Notes under the pieces: generated by a model
Told to the model about the DNA's origin: nothing
Seen by the model: the letters and a program-made list of their open reading frames with translations, nothing else
The model's database searches: none
Source of the DNA: an uncultured Collinsella sp.
GTDB lineage: Bacteria; Actinomycetota; Coriobacteriia; Coriobacteriales; Coriobacteriaceae
NCBI GenBank assembly: GCA_958350755.1
Contig: CATWID010000018.1
Span: forward strand, 1 to 30,578
DNA length: 30,578 nt
Reading direction: 5' to 3'
Shown: piece after piece, positions 16,667 through 24,882 of the stretch
How positions within the stretch are numbered: the stretch's first letter is position 1
How the letters are laid out: the number at the start of each line of letters is the position of its first letter
Translations under genes and position numbers: made by a program

Positions 16667-18073
16667 CTATTCCATTTGCGATTTCGCTGCAGCGGCAAGC
16701 TGAGCCACGTAGTCCTTAAACACGCGGCCGCGCTCCTCATAGCCCGAGAACTCATCGAACGAAGAGCAGGCAGGAGAAAGTAAGATCACGTCGCCACGGC
16801 TCGACAGCGAACGGGCAACGTCCACGGCATCGCGTAGGTCATCCGCCTGGGCGATATCCACATCGCCATCGACATCGGCCTCGTCCATAGCGGCGGTGAA
16901 GCGCTCGCGCGCATCGCCAAAGCAGACGACCGAGCGCACGTTATCCATAACAACGCGCGCGAAGTCCGTGAGCGGCGTGCCCTTATCGTGGCCGCCGAGC
17001 AGCAAGATCACGTCGTCATCGGGAAATGCCGTCAGCGCCTTCTCGACCGCGTCGGTGTTGGTCGCCTTGGAATCGTTGACGTAGCGCACACCGTCAATCT
17101 CGCCGCACGGCTCCACGCGATGCTCGAGCGGCTGGAACGAGGCCAGACCGCGGCGGACACCATCGACATCGGCACCGACGGCCAGAGCAGCCGTGGCGGC
17201 ACATAAGGCATTGATGACATTGTGATGGCCCGAGATCTTGAGCTCGGACGTGGCGACAAGCTGGGTCTCGACGCCCTTCAGGCGCACGACCATTTTGCCG
17301 TCGCGCACAAAGGCGGCGTCTGCACCCTCGGGCTCGTCAAAAGCGACCTTGCAGATGCGGCGACCCGGCGTATAGATGTACTCATCGAACTCGTGAATGC
17401 CAGCGTCTTCGACGTCGACAACCACCAGATCGTCATCGCCCATATTGTCAAACAGCTTGATCTTGGCAAGCGCATAGTTCTTATGGCTCTTATGCCAGCC
17501 CAAGTGGTCGGGAGTGATGTTGAGCAGCACTGCCACGCGAGGGTGGAGCTCGGTGGTCGTAGCAATCTGATAGCTCGAGAGCTCAGCCACAAACCACTCG
17601 TTGTGGGCTCGGCCGTCAATCTCGTTGACCGGCGGCTCGCCGATGTTGCCGACAGCTACGCTGGCCTCGCCGGCAGCCTTGAGCAGATAATCAGTCAGCG
17701 ACGTGGTGGTCGTCTTACCGTTGGTGCCCGTGATGGCAATCCAGTTATCGGGCGACAGGCGATAGGCAAACTCTGGCTCACCCATAATCTGAGCGGCATG
17801 TTCGCGCCCGGCCTTAAAGAAGCCCGAGAACTCCGAGATGCCCGGGCACGTCACGCATACGTCATAGGCGCCCTCGACCTGTTCGGTCCCATAGACAAAC
17901 GACGCACCAGCAGCCTCGAGCGCACGCGTGGCGTCATTGGGCTCAGAGGTGCCGCCGCCATACACGGTAACGGCGCTTACGCGCTCGGGATGTGCCAGCG
18001 CCCAGCGGGCGACATCGAGACCGGATTTGCCCTGACCCAAAACGAGCAGGCTAAAGACATCAGCAAGAGGCAT
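16667..18073 (-). CDS. murD: UDP-N-acetylmuramoylalanine--D-glutamate ligase MurD
   Basis: Cytosolic ligase that adds D-Glu to UDP-MurNAc-L-Ala; 468 residues. N-terminal Rossmann start LLVLGQGKSGLDVARWAL, ATP loop GTNGKTTTTSL (about 115-125), the DHLGWHKSHKNY segment, the NDSKATN motif of the C-terminal domain and the closing SPACSSFDEFSGYEERG with the ligand-binding Phe. The start is 9 nt after mraY, with only a weak ribosome-binding site, which suggests coupling to mraY. Confidence 0.96.
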   Translation of the reverse strand: MPLADVFSLLVLGQGKSGLDVARWALAHPERVSAVTVYGGGTSEPNDATRALEAAGASFVYGTEQVEGAYDVCVTCPGISEFSGFFKAGREHAAQIMGEPEFAYRLSPDNWIAITGTNGKTTTTSLTDYLLKAAGEASVAVGNIGEPPVNEIDGRAHNEWFVAELSSYQIATTTELHPRVAVLLNITPDHLGWHKSHKNYALAKIKLFDNMGDDDLVVVDVEDAGIHEFDEYIYTPGRRICKVAFDEPEGADAAFVRDGKMVVRLKGVETQLVATSELKISGHHNVINALCAATAALAVGADVDGVRRGLASFQPLEHRVEPCGEIDGVRYVNDSKATNTDAVEKALTAFPDDDVILLLGGHDKGTPLTDFARVVMDNVRSVVCFGDARERFTAAMDEADVDGDVDIAQADDLRDAVDVARSLSSRGDVILLSPACSSFDEFSGYEERGRVFKDYVAQLAAAAKSQME

Positions 18074-18082
18074 GAAAGACCA

Positions 18083-19102
18083 CTATCCCAACTGGAAGAA
18101 CAGAGCAAGGCCAACGGCACCAAAGGCCGCAGCGATAATCCAAAAACGGATGACGACCTTGGTCTCGGCCCAGCCCTTCTTTTCGAAATGATGATGGATG
18201 GGCGCCATAAGGAAGACGCGCTTGTGCGTAAAATGGAAGTAGACAACCTGAATCATGACCGACAGGGTCTCAACGATAAACAGGCCGCCGATGATGAGGG
18301 AGACGACCTCGGTGTTGGTCATGATGGACGTGCAGGCAAACGCGGCGCCCAGAGCAAGCGAGCCGGTATCGCCCATAAAGATGCTCGCCGGATAGCAGTT
18401 GAACCACAGAAAGCCCAAGCAGGCACCGGCACACGCGGTACAGAAGATGGACAGGTTCACGTCTCCGTGCAAAAACGCCATGGCAGCCATGGCGAGCATG
18501 GCGATCATGGAGGTGCCGCCAGCAAGACCGTCAAGGCCATCGGTCAGGTTCACGGCATTAGAAAGACCGGCAATCATCAGCCAGCAAAAGACAATATAGA
18601 GCCACGGGAACGAATAGCCGCAGATGGTGGTCGAAAGCACGCCAAGGTCGATCGTCAACCCACCGGGAAAACGAATCTCGGGGGCGACGCCGCACCAGCT
18701 GACGGCAAGTACCGTAAAGGTGACACAGATAATGGTTAGGCCGATCATCTTGGCATGAGGCGTCAGACCGAGCGAGCGCCCATGCGTAACGGAGGTCAGG
18801 TCGTCGATCAGACCCAGCACGCCGGTCGCCAGCGTGGCGAGCAGCACGAGCACGAGCTCGGTGGTGAGCTTGCCCATCAGCAGGCAGGTCAGCGAGATCG
18901 CGATGAGGATGACAACGCCACCCATGGTGGGCGTTCCCTGCTTAACCAAATGACGCTTGGGGCCGTCGGCACGAACCTGCTGGCCGATACCCTCGACCTT
19001 GAGCAGCTTGATCCACCACGGCATGAGCAGCAGCGCAATGGCGGCGGCGATGCCAAGCCCCAAAAAAGCCTGATACGTTGGATACGAGGGATTGCCGAAC
19101 AT
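18083..19102 (-). CDS. mraY: Phospho-N-acetylmuramoyl-pentapeptide transferase MraY
   Basis: Integral membrane enzyme that moves phospho-MurNAc-pentapeptide onto undecaprenyl phosphate to make lipid I; 339 residues with about ten helices. Conserved parts are QGTPTMGGVVIL, the catalytic-Asp stretch AVNLTDGLDGLAGG, GDTGSLALGAAFA and the HHHFEKKGWAE loop carrying the HHH motif. The gene lies 3 nt after the murF stop. Confidence 0.97.
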   Translation of the reverse strand: MFGNPSYPTYQAFLGLGIAAAIALLLMPWWIKLLKVEGIGQQVRADGPKRHLVKQGTPTMGGVVILIAISLTCLLMGKLTTELVLVLLATLATGVLGLIDDLTSVTHGRSLGLTPHAKMIGLTIICVTFTVLAVSWCGVAPEIRFPGGLTIDLGVLSTTICGYSFPWLYIVFCWLMIAGLSNAVNLTDGLDGLAGGTSMIAMLAMAAMAFLHGDVNLSIFCTACAGACLGFLWFNCYPASIFMGDTGSLALGAAFACTSIMTNTEVVSLIIGGLFIVETLSVMIQVVYFHFTHKRVFLMAPIHHHFEKKGWAETKVVIRFWIIAAAFGAVGLALFFQLG

Positions 19103-19105
19103 GGG

Positions 19106-20530
19106 CTAGCACACACCTTCCACAAAGCGGTCGAGCTCAACAAAGCGGGAACCCTTGACCAGTACAACATCATGTTTTTCAAGCGCGCCGCCCATGCGGT
19201 CGAGCACCTGCTGATAATCGGAGAACACCTGGATGCGGTCCTCGTCCATGCCCATCATGCGCGCGGCATCGGCCATAAGCTGGGCCAGCTCACCACCCAC
19301 GCACGCCAGCATGTCGAGCTTCTTGGCGGCGGCATAGGCGCCCACGAGCTCATGCATGCGAGGAGCCTCATCGCCCATCTCGCCCATCTCGCCCAGGATC
19401 GCCATGCGAGACCCCGTGCACGAAAGCGAGCACAGCAGATCGAGACCGGCTGCCATCGATTCGGCGCTGGCGTTATAGGAGTCATCGATGATGCGTGCAC
19501 CGCTCTTGGCGCGCTTGATCTCCTGGCGGTGACCGGTGATTGTGAGGCCCCTAAAGGCAGCATCGATCTGCTCGGGCGTCACGCCCAGGCGATAGGCAAC
19601 CGCGGCGGCCTTAACGGCATTTGGAACGGACTGCACGCCGGGGATAGCAAGCATGGTATCGATTGTCTCGCCCTGACCAAAATCGAGCGTAAAGACCGGA
19701 CGGCCCTCGTCATCAACACGAACTTCGCGGGCGCGGACCTCATCATCGTCCGAGACGCCGGCCAGCATCACATCGATACCAGCAGGCTGGGCGAACGTAT
19801 CGCGAATGAACGGCGTAAAGTCGTCCTCACCGCCCAAAACCAGCAGCGGCAAGAAGTCGCCGGCGGCGCACATACCCTGGACAATCTCGGCCTTAGCGCG
19901 GGCGATGTTCTCGCGGCTGCCCAAAATGCCGATGTGAGAGGTGCCGATCTTGCTCACGATGGCAAGGTTGGGATTGGCGGACTGGGACAGGCGCTCGATC
20001 TCGTGGAAATGGTTCATGCCCATCTCGAGCACCAGGACCTCGGTACCGGCCGGGGCGGAAAGCACCGTGAGCGGCATGCCGATCAGGTTATTGAAATTGC
20101 CCTTGGTGGCCCAGACACGATAGCGCTTGGCGAGTACAGCGGCGAGCACGTCCTTGGTCGTCGTCTTGCCGATGGAACCGGTAATGCCAACGACCAGGCA
20201 GCCAAGCTCCAGGCGATACGCGTGCGCCAAACGCAGCAGAAACTCCTCGGGATCATCGGTCAGCAGGATGGCGCATCCCTTGTCCTGCGCCAGCGAGACC
20301 AACTCGGCATCGGGCTCACGCGTCATCACGACGGCGCCGGCACCCGACTGGACGGCACGGGAAGCAAAATCATTGCCGTCGACGTTTTCACCGGGAAAGG
20401 CGACGAAAATCGTCCCTTCCTCGACCTGGCGCGAGTCGATAACGCACCCGCGGCATACCCGATCGACTTCTCCCGTCACGGTTCGGGCCCCTGTTGCGGC
20501 CGCGAGGTTGTTGACGGCGATCTCTATCAT
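19106..20530 (-). CDS. murF: UDP-MurNAc-tripeptide--D-Ala-D-Ala ligase MurF
   Basis: Adds D-Ala-D-Ala to the UDP-MurNAc-tripeptide; 474 residues. The N-terminal domain binds the UDP substrate. Then come ATP loop GITGSIGKTTTKDVL (about 112-126), VLVLEMGMNHFHEIERL and DDSYNASAESM in the central and C-terminal domains. GGGGAG lies 6 nt before the start. It directly follows ftsI across a 127-nt gap with a possible -10 (TACAAT, complement of 20568-20573), so it may have its own promoter. murE, which should supply its tripeptide substrate and is usually its neighbour, is not in the window. Confidence 0.95.
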   Translation of the reverse strand: MIEIAVNNLAAATGARTVTGEVDRVCRGCVIDSRQVEEGTIFVAFPGENVDGNDFASRAVQSGAGAVVMTREPDAELVSLAQDKGCAILLTDDPEEFLLRLAHAYRLELGCLVVGITGSIGKTTTKDVLAAVLAKRYRVWATKGNFNNLIGMPLTVLSAPAGTEVLVLEMGMNHFHEIERLSQSANPNLAIVSKIGTSHIGILGSRENIARAKAEIVQGMCAAGDFLPLLVLGGEDDFTPFIRDTFAQPAGIDVMLAGVSDDDEVRAREVRVDDEGRPVFTLDFGQGETIDTMLAIPGVQSVPNAVKAAAVAYRLGVTPEQIDAAFRGLTITGHRQEIKRAKSGARIIDDSYNASAESMAAGLDLLCSLSCTGSRMAILGEMGEMGDEAPRMHELVGAYAAAKKLDMLACVGGELAQLMADAARMMGMDEDRIQVFSDYQQVLDRMGGALEKHDVVLVKGSRFVELDRFVEGVC

Positions 20531-20657
20531 TGCAGCTCCCCTGTAAACCTAATAATGCTATCGGCGTATTGTATCCCAGCGCCGCGCATGCGTGGTGCAG
20601 GGCATGTGAACACCCCTCATATGGGACAACAAACCATGCCCCAAAGATTGTAACCCC

Positions 20658-22523
20658 CTACTTCGTGCGCGGGATGCCCAGCACGTCGAGCGCGTTGGCC
20701 ATAATGGACTGGAACGGCACCGCAGCGGCATCTGAGCCGCTCGGCGTTCCGTCGAGCGTGATATAGCACAGCACCTTGGGTGATTGTGCCGGCGCAAAGC
20801 CCATAAAGGACGACATGTAGTTCTCCTTGAGGTAGCCGCCGTTCTCGTCGGCACGTTCGGCCGTGCCGGTCTTGCCCGCCACGTCATAGCCGTCAACTGC
20901 GCCGCCAACGCCCGTGCCTTCAGACACGACCGTCTGCATGCACGATGTCACCTGGGATGCTGCATCCTCAGAAATCGCACGCTCGCCTTCGCCCCAGTCC
21001 TTCTCGTCGCCTTTGCTGGACTTATAGAAGTGCGGGGTCATCATCACGCCGCCGTTAGCGATGCCGCCCACGGCACGTGCGATCTCAATCGGCGAGACAG
21101 ACAGCGCCTGTCCAAAGCTCATTGAGCCCAGCGTGGCGCCGTCATACTGGTCACGCTCCTTGACGATGCCCAGGCTCTCGCCCGGAAAATCTACACCAGA
21201 GCTGTGACCGATGCCCCACTTGTCCACATAGGCGGCAAAGTCGTCGGCACCGATCTTGCGCCCCACCAGGACAAAGCCCACGTTGGACGAACGGCGCATC
21301 ATCTCGCGCACATCCATGGTCATGGCATAGTCGCGCTTGTCGGCATCGGTGACGGTATCGTCGCCCACCTTGATGCTCGCCGGCACCTCAAACGACGTAC
21401 TCGATCGCACGACGCCCAAGTCGAAGCCGGCGCCCGCCACGAGTGTCTTAAAGACCGAGCCGGGCTCGTAGGCGTCGGTAACCAGGCGCAGGTTCATATC
21501 CTCGGTCTTGGCGTTTTCCAAATCGGTCTGGTCGTAGGTCGGATACGAGCAGGCTGCCAAGATCTCTCCTGTCGTAGGATCGGTGACCAGCGCCGAGCCG
21601 TTCTTGGCCTTAGTCTTCTCAACTGCCTCTGCCAGGGCATCCTCGGCCGCACGCTGGATATTGACGTCGAGCGTCGTCACGATATCAACGCCGTCGACCG
21701 CAGCCACCTTTTTATAGGCACCGCCCGCGATATAGCTGCCGTCCCTCGCGCGCTCGCGTACGAGAGAACCGTTCGTGCCGGTCAGAAGCTTGTTGTATTG
21801 CTTTTCGAGACCAGTCAAGCCGTCGTTGTCTACATTCACTACACCCAGCACCTGCGATGCCAGATTGCCGTATGGATATACGCGCTTCATGGCCTGCTCA
21901 AAAAGCACGCCGGGCAGGTTCTTCTTCTCCAGCGCCACAGCATCGTCTTCGTCCACCTGGCGCTTGATATACACCCAGGTTCCATCGGACTCGACGAGCT
22001 TGCGGCAGGTCTTTTTATCGATTCCAGTTGCCTTGACCAGCGCCGACACCGTCTTGTCAACGTCCTCGACAAGCTGCGGGTTCACGGCGATGTTGCGACA
22101 TTCGACCGACGACGCCAGCACGTTACCGTTGCGGTCGTAGATGGTGCCACGTTTGGCATAGAGGGTCTGCGCAAGCAGGCGACGCGCATCGGCACGCTCG
22201 CGCAGTTTATCGGCTTCGACAATTTGATAGTCGGCAAGGCGAAAGACGCCCAAGCCCAAGCCAAGCCCGATGAATCCCATGACGGCTTTGCGGCGAGGCA
22301 GCGGCGTGCCCGTGAGCCATTCGGTCGACGAACTCTTGCGCGACCTGGTGTTATGCACTTGAGGGCCACCCGAGCCGCGAAGTCGCGACGCCGGGTCGTT
22401 GCCACGGGACCGCCCGGCGTTGTAAGATTGCCGACCCGTTCCTTGATAACCAGAACGTCCCCGCGACGAGGGACGTCCAGAACCGCGGCCCCCATCGGAA
22501 CCGCGGCGATAGTCATTTGTCAT
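20658..22523 (-). CDS. ftsI: Septal peptidoglycan transpeptidase FtsI (class B PBP)
   Basis: Class B penicillin-binding protein that cross-links septal peptidoglycan together with FtsW; 621 residues. The N-terminal cytoplasmic part (about 1-75) is very Gly/Arg/Ser-rich. One membrane helix follows (AVMGFIGLGLGLGVFRLADY, about 79-98). The dimerisation domain begins near residue 115 with YAKRGTIYDRNGNVLASS. The transpeptidase domain carries all three catalytic motifs: SVFK (in EPGSVFKTL), SSN (in RRSSNVG) and KTGT (in AGKTGTAER). No PASTA repeats follow. It stands 17 nt after the ftsL-like gene with a weak ribosome-binding site. Confidence 0.95.
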   Translation of the reverse strand: MTNDYRRGSDGGRGSGRPSSRGRSGYQGTGRQSYNAGRSRGNDPASRLRGSGGPQVHNTRSRKSSSTEWLTGTPLPRRKAVMGFIGLGLGLGVFRLADYQIVEADKLRERADARRLLAQTLYAKRGTIYDRNGNVLASSVECRNIAVNPQLVEDVDKTVSALVKATGIDKKTCRKLVESDGTWVYIKRQVDEDDAVALEKKNLPGVLFEQAMKRVYPYGNLASQVLGVVNVDNDGLTGLEKQYNKLLTGTNGSLVRERARDGSYIAGGAYKKVAAVDGVDIVTTLDVNIQRAAEDALAEAVEKTKAKNGSALVTDPTTGEILAACSYPTYDQTDLENAKTEDMNLRLVTDAYEPGSVFKTLVAGAGFDLGVVRSSTSFEVPASIKVGDDTVTDADKRDYAMTMDVREMMRRSSNVGFVLVGRKIGADDFAAYVDKWGIGHSSGVDFPGESLGIVKERDQYDGATLGSMSFGQALSVSPIEIARAVGGIANGGVMMTPHFYKSSKGDEKDWGEGERAISEDAASQVTSCMQTVVSEGTGVGGAVDGYDVAGKTGTAERADENGGYLKENYMSSFMGFAPAQSPKVLCYITLDGTPSGSDAAAVPFQSIMANALDVLGIPRTK

Positions 22524-22540
22524 ACTCAGCTACCGTCTTG

Positions 22541-23011
22541 CTACTGAGCGGTCGCGGTCGCGTTGGCGCCCGCGGCTGCATCCTGCGAAAAGTCAAGTGT
22601 AACGCTCTCGCTGGGCTCCACCATGCCATAAGCGCCCGCAAGGTCGCGAATGCGCGTGTCGGCGCCATAGACCGAATGCATGACCTCCAGGTCGGAGCTC
22701 TCATCGGTCGCCTTTTCGAGCGTGTTGGTAAGCTCGGCGTTGCTGTTGAGCACCTGGGCCGTAACGCCGGCGAGCGCCACGCGGGCGACGCCGATCGTCA
22801 TGAAGATAGCCGCAATGATGCAAAACGTTTTAAGAACGCTCATGAAAACCGGGCTTACCGCCTGGTTTGCCTGACGGCCCGCGCCCGTGTAGACATCAAA
22901 GCGCGGCGTGCGCTGCTCACGGGGAGCAACGGGGGCCTGCGGCGTCTCACGATAGGCGGGCATGGCGTTCATATCATAGGCGAGCGCTGCGTTTGAAGTG
23001 TTGTAGCCCAT
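22541..23011 (-). CDS. ftsL: FtsL-like septum protein (by position and topology)
   Basis: A 156-residue bitopic protein in the ftsL place between rsmH and ftsI. A polar N-terminus (about 1-55) is followed by one membrane helix (about 58-82, VLKTFCIIAAIFMTIGVARV). A short Asn/Glu/Thr/Leu heptad-like region, predicted coiled coil (about 86-115), leads to an Ala-rich end. The segment VYGADTRIRDLAGAYGMVEP resembles the closing part of FtsL/DivIC proteins. FtsL proteins vary so much in sequence that the call rests on position, topology and size. GGAGG lies 9 nt before the start. Confidence 0.75.
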   Translation of the reverse strand: MGYNTSNAALAYDMNAMPAYRETPQAPVAPREQRTPRFDVYTGAGRQANQAVSPVFMSVLKTFCIIAAIFMTIGVARVALAGVTAQVLNSNAELTNTLEKATDESSDLEVMHSVYGADTRIRDLAGAYGMVEPSESVTLDFSQDAAAGANATATAQ

Positions 23012-23101
23012 GATATGCCGCCTCCCATCCCGAGTACGTTGGTAGTGTGTTTAAGCTTCGTTTATGGTGCGAGCGGGAGGTCCAATATCGCGCGGTCGCG
23101 C

Positions 23102-24067
23102 CTACAGACGCTGCGCCACGCGGATTTTGGCTGATCTCGCCCGAGGGTTGCGCTCAACCTCATCAGGCTGGGCAACCAGGGGTTTGCGGGTGATGACCTT
23201 GAGTATCGGCACGTTGCCGCACACGCACACCGGAATCTCCGGCGGACACGTGCACCCCTGGCTCATCTCCTTAAAGTGGTTCTTTACGATACGGTCCTCG
23301 AGCGAGTGATACGAAATGACGCAGATACGTCCGCCCGGGTTGAGCCACCTGGTGGCGGCATCAAGCCCTCGTTCGAGCACATCGAGCTCGTGATTGACCT
23401 CGATGCGAATGGCCTGGAAACTTTTCTTGGCCGGGTGTCCACCATGCCGACGAGCGGCAGCCGGGATACCCGCCTTGATGATCTCGACAAATTGGCCGGT
23501 GGTTTCGATCGGTTCTTGCTCGCGGCGGCGCACGATCTCGCGCGCGATCTGCGAGGCGAACTTCTCTTCGCCGTAGACGCGTAGAATCCGGGCGAGGTCG
23601 TGTTCGTTATAGGTGTTGATGACCTCAGCTGCGTTTAAGGTGTTATTGCCCGGATCCATCCGCATGTCCAATGGGGCGTCCTCGTTATACGAAAAGCCCC
23701 TGCCAGGGATATCGAGTTGCGGTGACGAAACGCCCAAATCGAACAGGAAGCCATCGACCCCGGGCACCTCGGCCGAGCAAAGCAGCTCGTCCAAGTCGCC
23801 GAAGTTGCCCTTCAGCAGCTGGTGCGGAACGCCGGGAACCTCGCGGTCCAGACGGGCGCCAGCGGCCTCGAGGGCCATGTCGTCCTGATCGACGCCGAGC
23901 AAAAGGCCCGTCTCCCCCACCTGTGCGGCCATCTTTACCGAATGGCCGGCACCGCCAAGGGTGCAATCGCAGACAACGGAGCCGCTCTTTAGCTGCAGCG
24001 ACTCAAGCACTTCGCCGAGCATGACAGGTTCATGCCGATATTCTTGTGTCAAGATCCCACGCTCCAT
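23102..24067 (-). CDS. rsmH: 16S rRNA m4C1402 methyltransferase RsmH (MraW)
   Basis: SAM-dependent enzyme that methylates N4 of C1402 in the 16S rRNA; 321 residues, typical length. SAM-binding motif DCTLGGAGHSVKMA (about 34-47), GVDQDDMALEAA, KGNFGDLDELL, the substrate segment FLFDLGVSSPQLD and the closing NPRARSAKIRVAQRL are all diagnostic. The start at 24067 is 20 nt past the mraZ stop. A TTG seven codons later has a better-placed GGAG and is a possible alternative. Confidence 0.96.
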   Translation of the reverse strand: MERGILTQEYRHEPVMLGEVLESLQLKSGSVVCDCTLGGAGHSVKMAAQVGETGLLLGVDQDDMALEAAGARLDREVPGVPHQLLKGNFGDLDELLCSAEVPGVDGFLFDLGVSSPQLDIPGRGFSYNEDAPLDMRMDPGNNTLNAAEVINTYNEHDLARILRVYGEEKFASQIAREIVRRREQEPIETTGQFVEIIKAGIPAAARRHGGHPAKKSFQAIRIEVNHELDVLERGLDAATRWLNPGGRICVISYHSLEDRIVKNHFKEMSQGCTCPPEIPVCVCGNVPILKVITRKPLVAQPDEVERNPRARSAKIRVAQRL

Positions 24068-24087
24068 CCGTTACCCGTGCCTTGCCC

Positions 24088-24522
24088 TTACGAGAAGAAG
24101 AGGTCCAGCAGGGCCTCATCGTCATCGTCCTCATCGGCCGCGGCGCGATCCCAAACCTCAAGGTGGTCGTAGTTGCCCACAACCGTGACCTCGCGGTCGA
24201 GGTTCGCCTGCTTGCGGAGAGACTCGGAAAGACCGATACGACCGGCGCTGTCCACATCCATCGACGTGGTGCGCTTGTTGATCGCCCTCATGAGCTTCTG
24301 GTCGTTAATGTCACGCGGGTTAAAACCCTCGTGGCCCTCACGACCCGCGAAGAGTCCTTCGACCCACTTATCGAAGGCCTCGGCAGAGAACACGTACAGA
24401 GCATCGACATCCAGGGCTTTGAACACGCGAACGTGCTCTCCAAGCTCCTCGCGAAGGGGTGCAGGCAGGGACAGACGACCTTTTGCATCGAGATTGCGCT
24501 CGTATGCACCAGTCATTCCCAT
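24088..24522 (-). CDS. mraZ: Transcriptional regulator MraZ
   Basis: An AbrB-like DNA-binding protein that forms rings and represses its own dcw operon by binding TGGGN direct repeats in the promoter, as shown in Escherichia coli. The 144 residues carry two swapped-hairpin repeats, each with the DxxGRxxLxxxLR pattern: DAKGRLSLPAPLRE (about 12-25) and DSAGRIGLSESLRK (about 91-104). The last 15 residues are strongly acidic. GGGAGGG lies 6 nt before the start. It is the first gene of the dcw cluster. Its upstream region holds TGGGG repeats of the right form, so self-regulation is likely. Confidence 0.96.
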   Translation of the reverse strand: MGMTGAYERNLDAKGRLSLPAPLREELGEHVRVFKALDVDALYVFSAEAFDKWVEGLFAGREGHEGFNPRDINDQKLMRAINKRTTSMDVDSAGRIGLSESLRKQANLDREVTVVGNYDHLEVWDRAAADEDDDDEALLDLFFS

Positions 24523-24558
24523 GTGCGCCCTCCCCTCGGTTACTCAGATGGCACGTAC

Positions 24559-24575
24559 GCGGGGAACCACCCCGC
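24559..24575 (-). promoter_or_regulatory. Inverted repeat, copy 2, in the mraZ leader
   Basis: A 17-nt element GCGGGG-N5-CCCCGC. Its minus-strand core is GGGGTGGTTCCCC. It lies just after the predicted transcription start. The core is the same as in the element at 24596-24612 except for one base, 37 nt away, so the pair looks like a two-site operator. Confidence 0.55.
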
Positions 24576-24590
24576 CTGTCGACGTCATCA

Positions 24591-24619
24591 ATAATATGGG
24601 GAACCGCCCCATTTTTCAA
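24591..24619 (-). promoter_or_regulatory. Main mraZ/dcw promoter
   Basis: On the minus strand TTGAAA (24614-24619) and TATTAT (24591-24596) are exactly 17 bp apart, a good sigma-A promoter, about 70 nt before the mraZ start. The spacer is almost wholly filled by the inverted repeat at 24596-24612. Confidence 0.75.
24596..24612 (-). promoter_or_regulatory. Inverted repeat, copy 1, inside the promoter spacer
   Basis: ATGGGG-N5-CCCCAT, minus-strand core GGGGCGGTTCCCC, sits between the -35 and -10 boxes of the mraZ promoter. A protein bound here would block RNA polymerase. The half-site TGGGG matches the MraZ half-site TGGGN, though here two half-sites face each other. Confidence 0.55.
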
Positions 24620-24626
24620 CACCTTT

Positions 24627-24653
24627 CCCCACCCCTTCCCCCACCCCTCCCCA
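24627..24653 (-). promoter_or_regulatory. TGGGG repeats (candidate MraZ boxes) forming a G-quadruplex motif
   Basis: On the minus strand TGGGG occurs three times (complement of 24649-24653, 24639-24643 and 24627-24631). The first two are separated by exactly 5 nt, the third by 7 nt. Escherichia coli MraZ binds TGGGN repeats with 5-nt spacing. The same stretch has five runs of 4-5 G separated by 1-2 nt, a strong G-quadruplex pattern, ending 8 nt before the -35 box. Confidence 0.65.
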
Positions 24654-24665
24654 CCATTCCACCCC

Positions 24666-24718
24666 CAATATGTTGTAAAACACCCCCGAGCATATGTTCG
24701 AAAACACAATATGTTGTG
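24666..24718 (-). promoter_or_regulatory. Three AACATAT-centred dyads, one LexA-box-like
   Basis: Minus-strand AACATAT appears three times (complement of 24668-24674, 24692-24698 and 24709-24715). The middle one is CGAACATATGCTCG (24687-24700), which differs at one base from the Gram-positive LexA box CGAACATATGTTCG. The outer two read ACAACATATTG. They lie about 80-130 nt upstream of the predicted dcw transcription start. Confidence 0.5.
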
Positions 24719-24758
24719 TTTGCAGCAAAGGCGGGATGCCACCTGTAGAACCACACCC

Positions 24759-24781
24759 GCGAACCTCAACCTTCAAGTTGA
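24759..24781 (-). promoter_or_regulatory. Element shared with the ftsZ upstream region
   Basis: The plus-strand core AACCTTCAAGTTGA (24768-24781) matches AACCTTCAGGTTGA (10243-10256) at 13 of 14 positions and in the same orientation relative to the division genes. Over 23 nt, 19 positions agree. The core is an imperfect palindrome (TCAAC...GTTGA). Function unknown. Confidence 0.35.
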
Positions 24782-24882
24782 CCTTGAGGCGATTTTTACG
24801 TCCCTTTACACGCCGTTCACATCGCCCCCAAACTCCCCCACCCACGGTACACACGGCCCACCGCCGCATCGGTGTCTAACGA

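Noticed and set aside
17222..18739. 505-codon plus-strand open frame opposite murD and mraY
   Set aside because: Antisense shadow of conserved genes; no recognisable motif.
18755..20653. 632-codon open frame on the plus strand opposite mraY and murF
   Set aside because: It lies fully antisense to two confident genes and has shadow-type composition (His/Arg/Gly/Ala-rich) without domains.
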